Source: Achromobacter kerstersii
GTDB taxonomy: Bacteria; Pseudomonadota; Gammaproteobacteria; Burkholderiales; Burkholderiaceae_B
DNA length: 64,000 nt
Assembly (NCBI RefSeq): GCF_902859595.1
Contig: NZ_CADIJQ010000001.1
Location: 124,001 to 188,000, forward strand
Reading direction: 5' to 3'
In this document: piece by piece, positions 9,054 to 19,452 of the stretch
Numbering within the stretch: the first letter of the stretch is position 1
How the letters are laid out: every line of letters starts with the position of its first letter
Notes under the pieces: generated by a model
Databases searched by the model: none
What the model saw: the letters and a program-made list of their open reading frames with translations, nothing else
What the model was told of the DNA's origin: nothing
Made by a program: the position numbers and the translations under genes

Positions 9054-9575
9054 TCAGCCCTTGGTATCCCACAGCGTTTCGCGCGTCGCTTCCAGATGCG
9101 TCAGGTACAGCCGCAAGTCGAACTCGTACTGGTGATAGTGCGGCTCCATGCGCAGGCACAGGTTGTAGAAGGCCTTGTTGTGATCCTTCTCTTTCAGGTG
9201 CGCCAGCTCATGCACGGTGATCATCTTCAAAAACTCGGCCGGCACCGTCTTGAACAGCGTCGCCACGCGGATCTCGTGCTTGGCGCGCAGCTTGCCGCCT
9301 TGCACGCGCGAGATGTAGGTGTGCTGCCCCAGCGCATGCTGAATGACATGGATCTTGCTGTCATAGGCCACCTTGTTGATCAGGTCGCCATTGCGCATAT
9401 AGGTGTTCTTCAAGTCCGTCACGTACTCGTACAGCGCACGGTCGGTGCGCACATCGTGCGGGCCGTCGGGGTAGCGGGACTTGAGCGCCGGGCCCAGCTT
9501 GCCTTGGTCAAGCAGCGTCTGGGCCTGGAGCAGCAGATTTTCGGGATAGCCGGTCAGGTACTTCAAAGCGGTCAC
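9054..9575 (-). CDS. YgjP-like metal-dependent hydrolase (DUF45/M48-type)
   Basis: This 173-residue protein has the zinc-binding HELAH motif at residues 122-126 with a further histidine at 132 (KEKDHNKAFY), the pattern of the YgjP/DUF45 metallopeptidase-like family. The preceding KTVPAEFLKMITVHELAHLK and the following LRMEPHYHQYE also fit. The start is GTG with no clear ribosome site. Function within this family is poorly defined and no substrate is suggested by context. It is the last gene of the minus-strand run from map, 36 bases after dsbB. Confidence 0.8.
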   Translation of the reverse strand: MTALKYLTGYPENLLLQAQTLLDQGKLGPALKSRYPDGPHDVRTDRALYEYVTDLKNTYMRNGDLINKVAYDSKIHVIQHALGQHTYISRVQGGKLRAKHEIRVATLFKTVPAEFLKMITVHELAHLKEKDHNKAFYNLCLRMEPHYHQYEFDLRLYLTHLEATRETLWDTKG

Positions 9576-9611
9576 AGCGGGTGAGTCACAGCAAGAGACA
9601 AAAGCTCGGTA

Positions 9612-10097
9612 TTACTGGGGGCGGCCGCGGCCGAACACCACCGGCAGCGCCATGAGGAACAGGACCACAAACAGCGCCAGGCTCCACAACGCATACTCGA
9701 TGCCCAGCAGCGGCACCTTGGCGTCCATGCAGGTGGCGAAGATGCCGAACACCCAGGGCACGTTGCCTTCCAGGCCGATGCCGGTCATGAAGCGGTCGGC
9801 GAAGGTCTGGTCGCAAGACAGCATGTTGGCGGCAACCGTGTACTGATACCAGGCGGCGACCACGCCAGACAGCGACAGCAGGGCGGCCAAGGCACCCGCG
9901 ATACGGGTCAGCGCGCGTCCGCCGCCAAAGCCGCCGATCAGGGCCACCACGCCAATCACCAGATAAATCAGGCGTTGCAGCACGCACCAGGCGCAGGGCG
10001 GCATATCGAAAACGTGTTGGGAAATCAGGGCCACACCCACAGCGCCAAAACAGAATAGGGCGATCAGGCGAAGCAGGCGTTCAGAGCGGGTAGTCAT
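9612..10097 (-). CDS. dsbB: disulfide bond formation protein B
   Basis: DsbB is an inner-membrane quinone reductase that reoxidises DsbA. The 161-residue protein has four hydrophobic helices. The first periplasmic loop carries the CxxC pair Cys35/Cys38 (MPPCAWCVLQR), and the second periplasmic loop has Cys95 and Cys123, completing the set of four redox cysteines. Length is typical. No dsbA lies nearby. MarC is encoded 51 bases upstream on the same strand. Confidence 0.95.
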   Translation of the reverse strand: MTTRSERLLRLIALFCFGAVGVALISQHVFDMPPCAWCVLQRLIYLVIGVVALIGGFGGGRALTRIAGALAALLSLSGVVAAWYQYTVAANMLSCDQTFADRFMTGIGLEGNVPWVFGIFATCMDAKVPLLGIEYALWSLALFVVLFLMALPVVFGRGRPQ

Positions 10098-10148
10098 TGT
10101 TGTTCTACGTCAGGGATGAGTCGGAGCGGGCAGGGCGCCCGGCTAGGC

Positions 10149-10862
10149 TTAGGCCTTGGGAATTGGAATTGGTTGCATCACTTGCGTCAGCAGGCCCAAC
10201 ATCAGGTCGCGCGCGCCTTCCCAGAAGATCTGCACCCCCAGGCACAGCATGATGAACGCCGACAGCCGCATGAATACCGCGGTGCCGTTGTCACCCAGCC
10301 GGTGCAGCATTTGGGCGGCGAAGCGCAGGCAGATATACAGCGTCAACGACACAACGATGATGCCGGGGATGGAGCCGCCCAGCCGCACCAGGCTCAGCAC
10401 GTGGTTCTGGTCGCGCAGTGACACGCCCACGGTGATGGCGGCGGCGATGGAGCCCGGGCCGCAGCTGATCGGGAACGTCAGCGGGTAGAACGCGCGGGCT
10501 TTCGCCATTTCGGGGGTGAAGGATTCCGCCATGCGCGCCACGCGTTCCGTGTCGGCATCCGGCGAATTCACCAGCCGCCACGCGCTGGCAATCACCAGCA
10601 TGCCGCCGCCCACTCGCACGATCGACAGCGAAATGCCGAAGAAGCTGAGCAGCACGTTGCCGGCGACCATGGCCACGATCAGCATCAGGCAGACGTTGAT
10701 GGCGACGCGCTTGGCCAGCACCATCCGGGTGGAAGACGATGCGCCTTCGGTCAGCGACAGGAAAATCGGCGCGATGGCGGGCGGGTTAAGGAAGGGCAGG
10801 AGCGTGGCCAGCGCGAAGAAAAAGCTGCCACCAAAAAAGCGCAAATAGTCGTTGAGCTGCAT
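10149..10862 (-). CDS. MarC family integral membrane protein
   Basis: This 237-residue protein has six predicted hydrophobic segments and MarC-family features: FFFALATLLPFLNPPAIAPI near the N terminus and FYPLTFPISCGPGSIAAAIT in the middle. The molecular role of MarC proteins is unresolved; they are inner-membrane proteins once linked to multiple antibiotic resistance. The ATG at 10862 is chosen because the protein then starts just before the first membrane helix; the longer frame adds 60 residues of unrelated sequence. It lies 79 bases downstream of glnD. Confidence 0.9.
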   Translation of the reverse strand: MQLNDYLRFFGGSFFFALATLLPFLNPPAIAPIFLSLTEGASSSTRMVLAKRVAINVCLMLIVAMVAGNVLLSFFGISLSIVRVGGGMLVIASAWRLVNSPDADTERVARMAESFTPEMAKARAFYPLTFPISCGPGSIAAAITVGVSLRDQNHVLSLVRLGGSIPGIIVVSLTLYICLRFAAQMLHRLGDNGTAVFMRLSAFIMLCLGVQIFWEGARDLMLGLLTQVMQPIPIPKA

Positions 10863-10941
10863 GGAGCGGACATCGCCTGGCCGAAAACCCGGATTGTATG
10901 CGGTCCGGGCGCTGTCTGGCGATGTCCGTCTCGGGGGCGGA

Positions 10942-13548
10942 TCAAGCCACCCGCTGTTGCGCCTCTTCGCCCGCCAGGGCGTCCAGCACGTCGCGTTCGA
11001 ACTGCATCTGGCTGCGCGGGCGGGCCAGGGCCGAACCGTCAACGATGAACACGTCTTCCACGCGGTCGCCCAGCGTCATGATCTTGGCCATCAGCAGGTT
11101 GACTTCATGTTGCGCGAACACGCGGGCCAGCGCGTGCAGCAGGCCGGGGCGGTCGGTAGCGGTCACCGACAGGCGCCACGACGTGCTGCGCTCATCCGGC
11201 TGCAATTCGGCTTGCGGCATCACCGGGAACACGCGCGACACCCGTGATTGCCGTCCGCGGCCGTAGTAGCCGCCGCGGCTGGGCTGCGCTTGCGCTGCGG
11301 CGTGCGGGTCTTTCAGGCGTTCGGCAAGTTCGTGTTCGACAAGCGTGGCCTGCGCGCGCAGGTCGCTGGTGCCTTCGGGCAGCAGCACGATGAAGCTGTC
11401 CAGCGCCCAGCCGTGGCGCGTTGTGTGGATGCGGGCGTCTTGAATCGACAGGCACTTGGCGTCGAAGTAGCCGCAGATCGCCACGAACAGGTCCGGCGCG
11501 TCACGCGTGTAGACCATGATTTGCAGGCCTTCGCCCTGCTCGGTGGGCCGCGCCCTGACGACAGCCTGAGCGGGCGCCACCTGGTGATACAGATGGCGCG
11601 TGTGCCAGGCGATGTCGGACGCATCGTGGCGCAGGAAGTAGGCCACGTCGAGCTGGTTCCAGAAGGCTTCGCGAGCGTCGTCGCGCAGGCCGGCCAGCCG
11701 CGTCAGGCGGGCGGCTTCTTCCTTGCGTTCGGTCAGCACGGTGTGCGCGTCGGCGTGCGCGCCGCCCAATGCCGCCAGCGTCAGCTTGTACAAGTCTTCC
11801 AGCAGCTTGCCCTTCCAGGCGTTCCAGACCTTGGGGCTGGTGCCGCGGATATCGGCCACGGTCAGCAGGTAGAGCGCGGTCAGATGGCGCTCGTCCTTCA
11901 CGGTGGCGGCGAATTCCTGCACGACGGCCGGGTCGGAGAGATCGCGTTTTTGCGCCACGGCCGACATCAGCAAGTGCTGGCGCACCAGGAACTCGACGAG
12001 TTTCGTGTCCTCGGGCTCCATGCCGTGGTCTTGCGCGAACTTGCGCACTTCGCGCGCGCCCAGTTCGGAGTGGTCGCCGCCACGTCCCTTGGCGATGTCA
12101 TGGAACAGCGCGGCCACATACAGCAGCCAGTGCCGGTCCAGCCCGGCGATCAGCTGGCTGGCCAGCGGATATTCTTGCGCGTGTTCCGGCATGGTGAAGC
12201 GGCGCAGGTTGCGCACCACGGCCAGCGTGTGCTGGTCCACCGTGTAGGCATGGAAAAGGTCGTGCTGCATCTGGCCCACGATGCGGCGGAACACCGGCAG
12301 GTAGCGCGGCAGAATGTTCAGCATCGTCATGCGGCGCAATTCATGCACGATGCCGCGCGGCTGTTGCAAGATTTGCAGGAACAGCTTGCGGTTGACCGGG
12401 TTGCGGCGGAACTGCGCGTCGATGCGGTGGCGGGAATGCCAGATGGCGCGCAGCGTGCGGGCCGACATGCCGGTGAGTTCGGGGTGTTGCTGCATCACCA
12501 GGAAGGCGCGCAGCAGCAGGGTGGGGTTGCGTTCGAAGCCGTCGTCGCGAATGATGTCGAGACGGTCGCGCAGGTTGCGGAAATCGTCGTCGATGTCGCG
12601 CGCATCGCTGTCAGGGCGCGGAAACAGGCGCTCTTCGATGTTCTGCACCAAGATGCCATTCAACTGCGTGACCAGCCGCGCCGCCCAGTAGTAGCGTTGC
12701 ATCAGCAGTTCGCTGCTGCGCCGCGTGGCGGTCGCGTGAATGCGATAGACCTCGGCCAGCGCCGGTTGCAGGTCAAACAGCACGCGGTCTTCGCGGCGGT
12801 TCGACAGCAGGTGCAGTTCGATGCGCAGGCGCTTGAAGGCTTGTTCCGCCTTGCGCAGGTCGCGCGCTTCCGATGACGTCAACAGGCCCGCTTGCGCGAC
12901 CGAACGCCAGCTATTGCCAAAGCCCGCGGCGCGCGCCATCCACAAGATGACTTGCAGATCGCGCAAACCGCCGGGCGACTCTTTGCAGTTCGGCTCCAGC
13001 GCGTAGGGCGTGTCGTGATAGCGCGCGTGGCGCTGCTGCATTTCAACGCGCTTGGCGCGGAAAAAGGCGCGCGGGTCCAGGCGCGACTTGGTCGCCGCGT
13101 CGAACTTTCTCATCAGTACGCGGCTGCCCGCCAGCCAGCGCGATTCCAGCAGCGCGGTTTCGACGGTGATGTCCGCGTCGGCCTCGCGTTCGCAGTCTTC
13201 TATGGTGCGCACGCTGTGGCCGGGCTCAAGCCCCAGGTCCCACAGTGCCGCCACCAATTGTTCAATGGCCGATTCGTCTTCGCGCGTGGGCACGTGCGGC
13301 AACAGAATCAGCAGGTCGACGTCGGAATGGGGATAGAGCTCGCCGCGGCCATAGCCGCCCACGGCCGCCAGCGTGGCGCCGATCGGCAGCGGGTAGTGCT
13401 TGACCAGGTCGCGCAGGGCGGCGTCAACGATGCGGCGCAGCTCGGACAGCAACGTGTCCGGGCGTTCGTGCTCGCGGAACTGGGCCACCGCGGCCCGCCG
13501 GGATTGCTGGATGCGTTCACGCAGGGAGCTAAGAAATTCGGCGGTCAT
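10942..13548 (-). CDS. glnD: [protein-PII] uridylyltransferase/uridylyl-removing enzyme
   Basis: GlnD senses glutamine and modifies the nitrogen regulator PII. The 868-residue protein has the full domain order: nucleotidyltransferase with GGYGRGELYPHSDVDLL at residues 64-80 (Asp76 and Asp78 as metal ligands), the linker domain, an HD phosphohydrolase domain near residue 480 (LFHDIAKGRGGDHSELG), and two C-terminal ACT domains, of which the last contains TDRPGLLHALARVFAQHEVN. Nothing is missing. Its place beside map and upstream of rpsB is the conserved order in this family. Confidence 0.97.
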   Translation of the reverse strand: MTAEFLSSLRERIQQSRRAAVAQFREHERPDTLLSELRRIVDAALRDLVKHYPLPIGATLAAVGGYGRGELYPHSDVDLLILLPHVPTREDESAIEQLVAALWDLGLEPGHSVRTIEDCEREADADITVETALLESRWLAGSRVLMRKFDAATKSRLDPRAFFRAKRVEMQQRHARYHDTPYALEPNCKESPGGLRDLQVILWMARAAGFGNSWRSVAQAGLLTSSEARDLRKAEQAFKRLRIELHLLSNRREDRVLFDLQPALAEVYRIHATATRRSSELLMQRYYWAARLVTQLNGILVQNIEERLFPRPDSDARDIDDDFRNLRDRLDIIRDDGFERNPTLLLRAFLVMQQHPELTGMSARTLRAIWHSRHRIDAQFRRNPVNRKLFLQILQQPRGIVHELRRMTMLNILPRYLPVFRRIVGQMQHDLFHAYTVDQHTLAVVRNLRRFTMPEHAQEYPLASQLIAGLDRHWLLYVAALFHDIAKGRGGDHSELGAREVRKFAQDHGMEPEDTKLVEFLVRQHLLMSAVAQKRDLSDPAVVQEFAATVKDERHLTALYLLTVADIRGTSPKVWNAWKGKLLEDLYKLTLAALGGAHADAHTVLTERKEEAARLTRLAGLRDDAREAFWNQLDVAYFLRHDASDIAWHTRHLYHQVAPAQAVVRARPTEQGEGLQIMVYTRDAPDLFVAICGYFDAKCLSIQDARIHTTRHGWALDSFIVLLPEGTSDLRAQATLVEHELAERLKDPHAAAQAQPSRGGYYGRGRQSRVSRVFPVMPQAELQPDERSTSWRLSVTATDRPGLLHALARVFAQHEVNLLMAKIMTLGDRVEDVFIVDGSALARPRSQMQFERDVLDALAGEEAQQRVA

Positions 13549-13567
13549 GGTGGCGGACGGCTAGGCC

Positions 13568-14389
13568 TCAGACGGCGGGGATGACGATGGGCTCGGTGAT
13601 GAAGGCGGGCGGCTGCGGCATGCCGGGGGACAAGGTCAGCACTTCATAGCCCGTATCCGTAACACATACAGCATGCTCCCACTGGGCGGACAGGCTGTGA
13701 TCGCGGGTAACAACCGTCCAACCATCGGACAATTGGCGGATCTCGCGGCGGCCGGCGTTGATCATGGGCTCGATCGTGAAGAGCATACCCGTCACCAATT
13801 TCACGCCCGAGCCAGGCTTGCCGTAGTGCAACACTTGCGGGTCTTCGTGAAAGCGCTGGCCAATGCCATGGCCGCAGAATTCGCGCACGACGGAAAAGCC
13901 GTTCGATTCCGCGTGCTTCTGAATGGCGTTGCCGATGTCGCCCAGGGTGGCGCCGTTCTTGACCTGCTGAATACCCTTCCACATGCACTCGAAGGTGATC
14001 TCGGTCAGGCGGCGCGACAGAATGGATTGCTCGCCCACGGCGTACATGCGGCTGGTGTCGCCAAACCAGCCGTCTTTGATGATGGTGACGTCAATGTTCA
14101 GCGAATCGCCGTTTTTCAGCACCTTGTCGCCCGGAATGCCGTGGCAGACCTGGTGATTCACCGACGTACAGATGGCGCCAGGAAAGGGCGGGTAGCCGGG
14201 CGGGGCGTAGCCCACGGTGGCAGACTTAACCTTGAGTTCGTCAGTCAGGTATTCCAGGCAGAGGCGGTCCAGCTCTCCGGTTGTTACACCCGGCTTCACA
14301 TAGGGGGTGATGAAATCGAGGACTTTGGCGGCGTCCTGGCAGGCGGCGCGCATCTTGGCCAGGTCGGCCGGATTGGTAATTGTGCCCAT
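13568..14389 (-). CDS. map: methionine aminopeptidase, type I
   Basis: Map removes the initiator methionine from new proteins. In the 273-residue product all catalytic and metal residues are visible: His83 (HQVCHGIPG), Asp100, Asp111, His174 (GHGIGQRFH), Glu207 (FTIEPM) and Glu239 (AQWEHAVCV). The start at 14389 (MGTITNPADLAKMR) matches the family; the frame stays open a further 45 codons upstream but that sequence looks non-coding. Map is divergent from rpsB, as usual, but separated by an unusually long 785 bases. Confidence 0.96.
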   Translation of the reverse strand: MGTITNPADLAKMRAACQDAAKVLDFITPYVKPGVTTGELDRLCLEYLTDELKVKSATVGYAPPGYPPFPGAICTSVNHQVCHGIPGDKVLKNGDSLNIDVTIIKDGWFGDTSRMYAVGEQSILSRRLTEITFECMWKGIQQVKNGATLGDIGNAIQKHAESNGFSVVREFCGHGIGQRFHEDPQVLHYGKPGSGVKLVTGMLFTIEPMINAGRREIRQLSDGWTVVTRDHSLSAQWEHAVCVTDTGYEVLTLSPGMPQPPAFITEPIVIPAV

Positions 14390-15174
14390 GGAGTAACTTG
14401 ACGATCTCTCGCTTGAATGTCTGCTTGAAAGAATAGTAGAATTATAGGCTTCCCTAAAATTTTGGGGAGCAATCGGGTTACGGCAAGGGCCGATCCTGGC
14501 GAAAGTGGTCGAAGAGTGCGCCACATAAGTTCCGCCAGCCTCTTTGCCCCGAGCGATCTTTTCATGAGATCGGCAGCAAGCCCTGAAGTTTCACCGCAAG
14601 CGAAGGTTGTGGAGCGAAATCGGGCAGGTTGTCAGGTTCTGAAGGGCGCGCAAGGTGCGTAAGAGGTCAAGCAGGATTTGTGGGGGTATTTGAAATCAGC
14701 GGAGCCGGGGCGCGGCGTGCTTGTAAGCCCGGTCATGTTTTTGAGCGGCGATGCAGGTTCGGTATGGGCGCCAGATTAAGTTCTTGAAAACCTTCGGGTT
14801 TTTTGAAGAAATGCCCTGGCGGCCTGATGCGCGGGATGGCGTCAAGCCTGAGCGCGAAGAGCTGGATTTCGCTGCCAACAAAACAAGTCCGGGTGCGCTG
14901 AATCCCCGGAAACTTCCAGGAATCTCCTGGAGTGTCTGGCTCAGCGCCATATCTGTCCAGTACAGGCATGTTCAAGTGTGCAGTGCAAGGCTCTCGTCGT
15001 GGCGGCCGTCTGGGTTTATCGCGGAAGCAGTATTTTTATTGCGACAGTGATCGGTCGGCCCGGTTAAAATTTTGTCCATCCCGCATGTTGCGGGAAATCG
15101 CGCGCAACACCACCCAGGGTGTCAGCAGAAGCTGATGCAGGTGCGGCGCAAGAAATCAACCCTTGGAGAATTAC
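14390..15174. other. 785-base gene-free region between map and rpsB, with hairpins
   Basis: No convincing gene is seen. A 99-codon open frame at 14751-15050 has no family resemblance. Two structured sites stand out: AAAACC-TTCG-GGTTTT at 14787-14802, a small hairpin with a UUCG tetraloop, and TCCAGGA-ATC-TCCTGGA at 14915-14931. Base composition looks less GC-rich than the neighbouring genes. The last 110 bases hold a TAAAAT box at 15065-15070 and form the likely rpsB promoter and leader, where S2-dependent autoregulation would act. Confidence 0.5.
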
Positions 15175-15924
15175 ATGTCTTTGATGCGCGAAATGCTGGA
15201 AGCGGGTGTCCACTTCGGTCACCAAACCCGTTACTGGAACCCCAAGATGGCTCCGTACATCTTCGGTCACCGCAACAAGATTCACATCATCAACCTGGAA
15301 AAGACGGTTGATAAGTACCAGGAAGCCACCAAGTTCGTGAAGCAGATCGCTGCTCGCGGCGGCAACATCCTGTTCGTTGGCACCAAGCGCGCTGCGCGTG
15401 AACTGGTCGCCTCCGAAGCCGCTCGTTGCGGCATGCCCTTCGTCGACGCCCGCTGGCTCGGCGGCATGCTGACCAACTTCAAGACGGTCAAGACCTCGGT
15501 CAAGCGCCTGAAGGACATGGAAGTCGTCGTCGCCGAAGGCGGCGCCGAGCGCATGATCAAGAAGGAAGGCCTGCTGTTCCAACGCGAACTGGACAAGCTG
15601 AACAAGTCGATCGGCGGCATCAAGGACATGAACGGTCTGCCTGACGCCATGTTCGTCATCGACGTCGGCTACCACAAGATCGCCATCGCCGAAGCCAAGA
15701 CGCTGGGTATCCCGGTCGTCGCCGTGGTTGACACCAACCACTCGCCCGACGGTATCGACTACGTCATCCCGGGTAACGATGACTCGGCCAAGGCCATCGC
15801 GCTGTACGCCAAGGGCATCGCCGACGCCGTGCTGGAAGGCCGCGAACAGAACATGAACGGTCTGGTCGAAGAGCTGGGTGAAGGTCAGGAAGAGTTCGTC
15901 GAAGTGCAGGACAACCAGGCCTAA
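15175..15924 (+). CDS. rpsB: 30S ribosomal protein S2
   Basis: S2 joins the small ribosomal subunit late and is needed for S1 binding. The 249-residue protein has both signatures: the start [20 protein letters not shown] and the later [19 protein letters not shown] segment. The ATG at 15175 has a GGAG ribosome site 7 bases upstream; an in-frame ATG four codons earlier lacks one. It heads the conserved rpsB-tsf pair. Confidence 0.98.
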   Translation: MSLMREMLEAGVHFGHQTRYWNPKMAPYIFGHRNKIHIINLEKTVDKYQEATKFVKQIAARGGNILFVGTKRAARELVASEAARCGMPFVDARWLGGMLTNFKTVKTSVKRLKDMEVVVAEGGAERMIKKEGLLFQRELDKLNKSIGGIKDMNGLPDAMFVIDVGYHKIAIAEAKTLGIPVVAVVDTNHSPDGIDYVIPGNDDSAKAIALYAKGIADAVLEGREQNMNGLVEELGEGQEEFVEVQDNQA

Positions 15925-15953
15925 GCCTATTGTCATGTCCGGCGGTTAGCGTT

Positions 15954-16079
15954 CGGGAGCGGTTTTTGCAAAAGATCCGCTCCCGCCTCGCCGGCACTGC
16001 GAAGGTGGGCTCCCATCTTCCGAACCCGCGACTTGCGGGCGTCCCATCGAATCAAATCACTGCCCCGGCGAGCCGGGGC
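15954..16079 (+). promoter_or_regulatory. cluster of three hairpins between rpsB and tsf
   Basis: The 180-base gap holds CGGGAGCGG (15954-15962) pairing with CCGCTCCCG (15977-15985); CCCGC (16025-16029) pairing with GCGGG (16035-16039); and GCCCCGG (16062-16068) pairing with CCGGGGC (16073-16079). None is followed by a T run, so they are not simple terminators. They could tune the S2/EF-Ts ratio by attenuation or RNA processing; that is inference. Confidence 0.5.
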
Positions 16080-16104
16080 GTGTCTTAGCAAAATTGGAGC
16101 AAAC

Positions 16105-16983
16105 ATGGCTGAAATTACCGCTGCCCTGGTCAAGGAACTGCGCGAGAAGACCGACGCGCCCATGATGGAGTGCAAGAAGGCCCTGACGGAAGCCGAAGGC
16201 GACCTGGTTCGCGCCGAGGAAATCCTGCGCGTCAAGCTGGGCAACAAGGCCAGCAAGGCTGCTGCCCGCGTCACCGCCGAAGGCCTGATCGGTCTGTTCA
16301 TCTCCGCCGACGCCAAGCAAGGCGCCGTGATCGAAATCAACTGCGAAACCGACTTCGTCGCCAAGAACGACGACTTCGTGGGCTTCGTGAACAAGCTGGC
16401 CGAACTGGTCGCCACGCAGAACCCGGCCGATGTGGCCGCTCTGTCGGCGCTGTCGTTCGGTGAAGGCACCGTTGAAACGACCCGCACCACCCTGATCGGC
16501 AAGATCGGCGAAAACATCTCGATCCGCCGCTTCGAGCGCATCGAGACCCCGAACGCGCTGGCCAGCTACGTGCACGGCGGCAAGATCGGCGTGCTGGTGG
16601 AATACTCGGGCGCCGAGGAAGTGGGCAAGGACTTGGCGATGCACATCGCCGCCACCAAGCCCAAGGCCCTGAACGCCGACGGCGTGAACCCGGCTGACAT
16701 CGCCGCCGAGCGCTCGGTTGCCGAGCAGAAGGCTGCTGAATCGGGCAAGCCGGCTGACATCGTCGCCAAGATGGTTGAAGGTTCGGTCGCCAAGTACCTG
16801 AAGGAAGTGACCCTGTTGTCGCAGCCGTTCGTCAAGAACGACAAGCACACGGTGGAACAACACCTGAAGGCAAACGGCGCTTCGATCAGCAAGTTCGTGC
16901 TGTTCGTTGTCGGCGAAGGTATCGAGAAGAAGACCAGCGACTTCGCCGCTGAGGTTGCAGCAGCCGCCGCCGGCGCCGCCTGA
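16105..16983 (+). CDS. tsf: elongation factor Ts
   Basis: EF-Ts exchanges GDP for GTP on EF-Tu. The 292-residue protein begins [20 protein letters not shown], with the EF-Ts signature [14 protein letters not shown] and the second signature [14 protein letters not shown]. Start at 16105 has a GGAG site 5-8 bases upstream. It follows rpsB and ends in a strong terminator, so pyrH needs its own promoter. Confidence 0.98.
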   Translation: MAEITAALVKELREKTDAPMMECKKALTEAEGDLVRAEEILRVKLGNKASKAAARVTAEGLIGLFISADAKQGAVIEINCETDFVAKNDDFVGFVNKLAELVATQNPADVAALSALSFGEGTVETTRTTLIGKIGENISIRRFERIETPNALASYVHGGKIGVLVEYSGAEEVGKDLAMHIAATKPKALNADGVNPADIAAERSVAEQKAAESGKPADIVAKMVEGSVAKYLKEVTLLSQPFVKNDKHTVEQHLKANGASISKFVLFVVGEGIEKKTSDFAAEVAAAAAGAA

Positions 16984-16999
16984 CCTCACGGTAGTGCTT

Positions 17000-17038
17000 A
17001 AAGGCCGGCGCTAGATTAAATTCTAGTCCGGCCTTTTT
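17000..17038 (+). terminator. Rho-independent terminator after tsf
   Basis: AAAGGCCGG (17000-17008) pairs with CCGGCCTTT (17028-17036), with an inner CTAGA/TCTAG stem (17011-17015, 17022-17026) and a T run after. It separates tsf from pyrH. Confidence 0.9.
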
Positions 17039-17061
17039 CGCCGCAGGGCGCTGCAAGTTGA

Positions 17062-17880
<819 letters not shown>

Positions 17881-17895
17881 AAAAAAGGAAATTCC

Positions 17896-18456
17896 ATGAG
17901 CGCAGCAGAAATCCGCAAATCCGCCGAAGCCAGGATGGCCAAGTCGCTTGATACGCTCAAGATCAACCTGGGCAAGATCCGCACGGGCCGTGCCCACACC
18001 GGCATCCTGGACCACGTGCAGGTCGATTACTACGGCTCGCCCGTTCCGGTCGGCCAGGTCGCCAACGTGAACCTCGTGGACGCTCGCACCATCAGCGTGC
18101 AGCCCTACGAAAAGCACATGGCCGGCCCGATCGAAAAGGCCATCCGTGAATCGGACCTGGGTCTGAACCCCATCTCGATGGGCGACACCATCCGCGTGCC
18201 GATGCCCGCCCTGACCGAAGAGCGCCGCCGCGATCTGACCAAGGTCGTGCGCAGCGAAGGTGAAGACGCCAAGATCGCCGTGCGCAACCTGCGCCGTGAA
18301 GCGAACGAAGCGCTGAAGAAGCTGGTCAAGGACAAGGAAATCTCCGAAGACGACGAGCGTCGTTCGCAGGATGACGTCCAAAAGCTGACCGATCGCGCCG
18401 TGACCGACATCGACAAGATGGTCGTCCAGAAAGAAGCGGAAATCATGACCGTATAA
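17896..18456 (+). CDS. frr: ribosome recycling factor
   Basis: RRF, with EF-G, splits post-termination ribosomes. The 186-residue length is typical and the sequence carries [17 protein letters not shown] (here [17 protein letters not shown]) and [18 protein letters not shown] segments of domain I, with the [21 protein letters not shown]-terminal helix. An AAAGGAA ribosome site precedes the ATG. Confidence 0.98.
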   Translation: MSAAEIRKSAEARMAKSLDTLKINLGKIRTGRAHTGILDHVQVDYYGSPVPVGQVANVNLVDARTISVQPYEKHMAGPIEKAIRESDLGLNPISMGDTIRVPMPALTEERRRDLTKVVRSEGEDAKIAVRNLRREANEALKKLVKDKEISEDDERRSQDDVQKLTDRAVTDIDKMVVQKEAEIMTV

Positions 18457-18635
18457 TCCTTGATTGCTTCGGGGCGGGGCGGCGTTGCCGCTTCGCTCCG
18501 GCGTCAGGATTTTCTTGCCTATGCGCCGTCCTTACCATTGCCTTGCAAGTCCCTGTTGCAGCGATGGAATGACGGCGCAGGTTTTTCTCCCGTACTACTG
18601 ATTTTCGCCGGCCCTCCGCGCGCAGCCCCAGACCC

Positions 18636-19400
18636 ATGGCAACCAGTTCGACCCAGGCGGTTCCCGACACTCGCGACATCCCCGAGCACGTCGCCATCAT
18701 CATGGATGGCAATGGCCGGTGGGCGACGCGACGGCTGCTGCCTCGCACGGCCGGACACGCCAAGGGCGTGCAAGCGGTGCGCCGTGTGGTGGAAGCCTGC
18801 GGCCGCGCAGGCGTGCGCTATCTGACCCTGTTCGCGTTCAGTTCCGAGAACTGGCGCCGGCCCGCCGAAGAGGTGTCGTTGCTGATGCGCCTGTTTGTGC
18901 AGGCGCTGGAACGCGAAATCGGCAAGCTGGACGAGCAGGGCGTGCGCTTGCACGTCATCGGCGACTTGAGCGCGTTTGAGCCCCGTCTGCAAGAGCTGAT
19001 TTTCGCCGCCCAAGAGCGCACCGCGCACAACGACCGTCTGCACCTGACGGTGGCCGCCAACTACGGCGGACGCTGGGACATCCTTCAAGCCACCCGCGCC
19101 ATGCTGGCCGCCGAGCCCGCGCTTGCCGCCAAGCCCGAGCTGGTGGACGAAGCGCGCCTGGCTCGTCATCTCTCGATGTCGTGGGCGCCCGAGCCCGACC
19201 TGTTCATCCGCACCGGCGGCGAGCAGCGCATTTCCAATTTCCTGATCTGGCAGATGGCCTACGCGGAGTTCTACTTCACGGATCGCTTCTGGCCGGATTT
19301 CGGCGCCGCCGAGCTGCAAGCGGCTTTTGACTGGTACCGCACCCGCGAGCGGCGCTTCGGCCGCACCAGCGCGCAAGTCAGCGAAAGCGGCGCGCAGTAA
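18636..19400 (+). CDS. uppS: undecaprenyl diphosphate synthase (di-trans,poly-cis)
   Basis: UppS makes the C55 lipid carrier for peptidoglycan and O-antigen. The 254-residue protein has the cis-prenyltransferase motifs [13 protein letters not shown] (catalytic Asp), [14 protein letters not shown], and the C-terminal [16 protein letters not shown] followed by QMAYAEFYF. It sits 179 bases after frr with no clear terminator between, then cdsA follows 52 bases later. Confidence 0.97.
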   Translation: MATSSTQAVPDTRDIPEHVAIIMDGNGRWATRRLLPRTAGHAKGVQAVRRVVEACGRAGVRYLTLFAFSSENWRRPAEEVSLLMRLFVQALEREIGKLDEQGVRLHVIGDLSAFEPRLQELIFAAQERTAHNDRLHLTVAANYGGRWDILQATRAMLAAEPALAAKPELVDEARLARHLSMSWAPEPDLFIRTGGEQRISNFLIWQMAYAEFYFTDRFWPDFGAAELQAAFDWYRTRERRFGRTSAQVSESGAQ

Positions 19401-19452
19401 ACAGACGGCGACAAGCGCGTCTTTCCAAAGCAGCACACGAGGAGACCGTCAT

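Noticed and set aside
11248..12876. Open frame of 542 codons opposite glnD
   Set aside because: glnD is complete with all domains on the other strand; this frame shows only shadow-type composition.
14751..15050. Possible 99-residue gene in the map-rpsB gap
   Set aside because: No ribosome site, no recognisable family, and similar-length open frames exist on the other strand of the same stretch.
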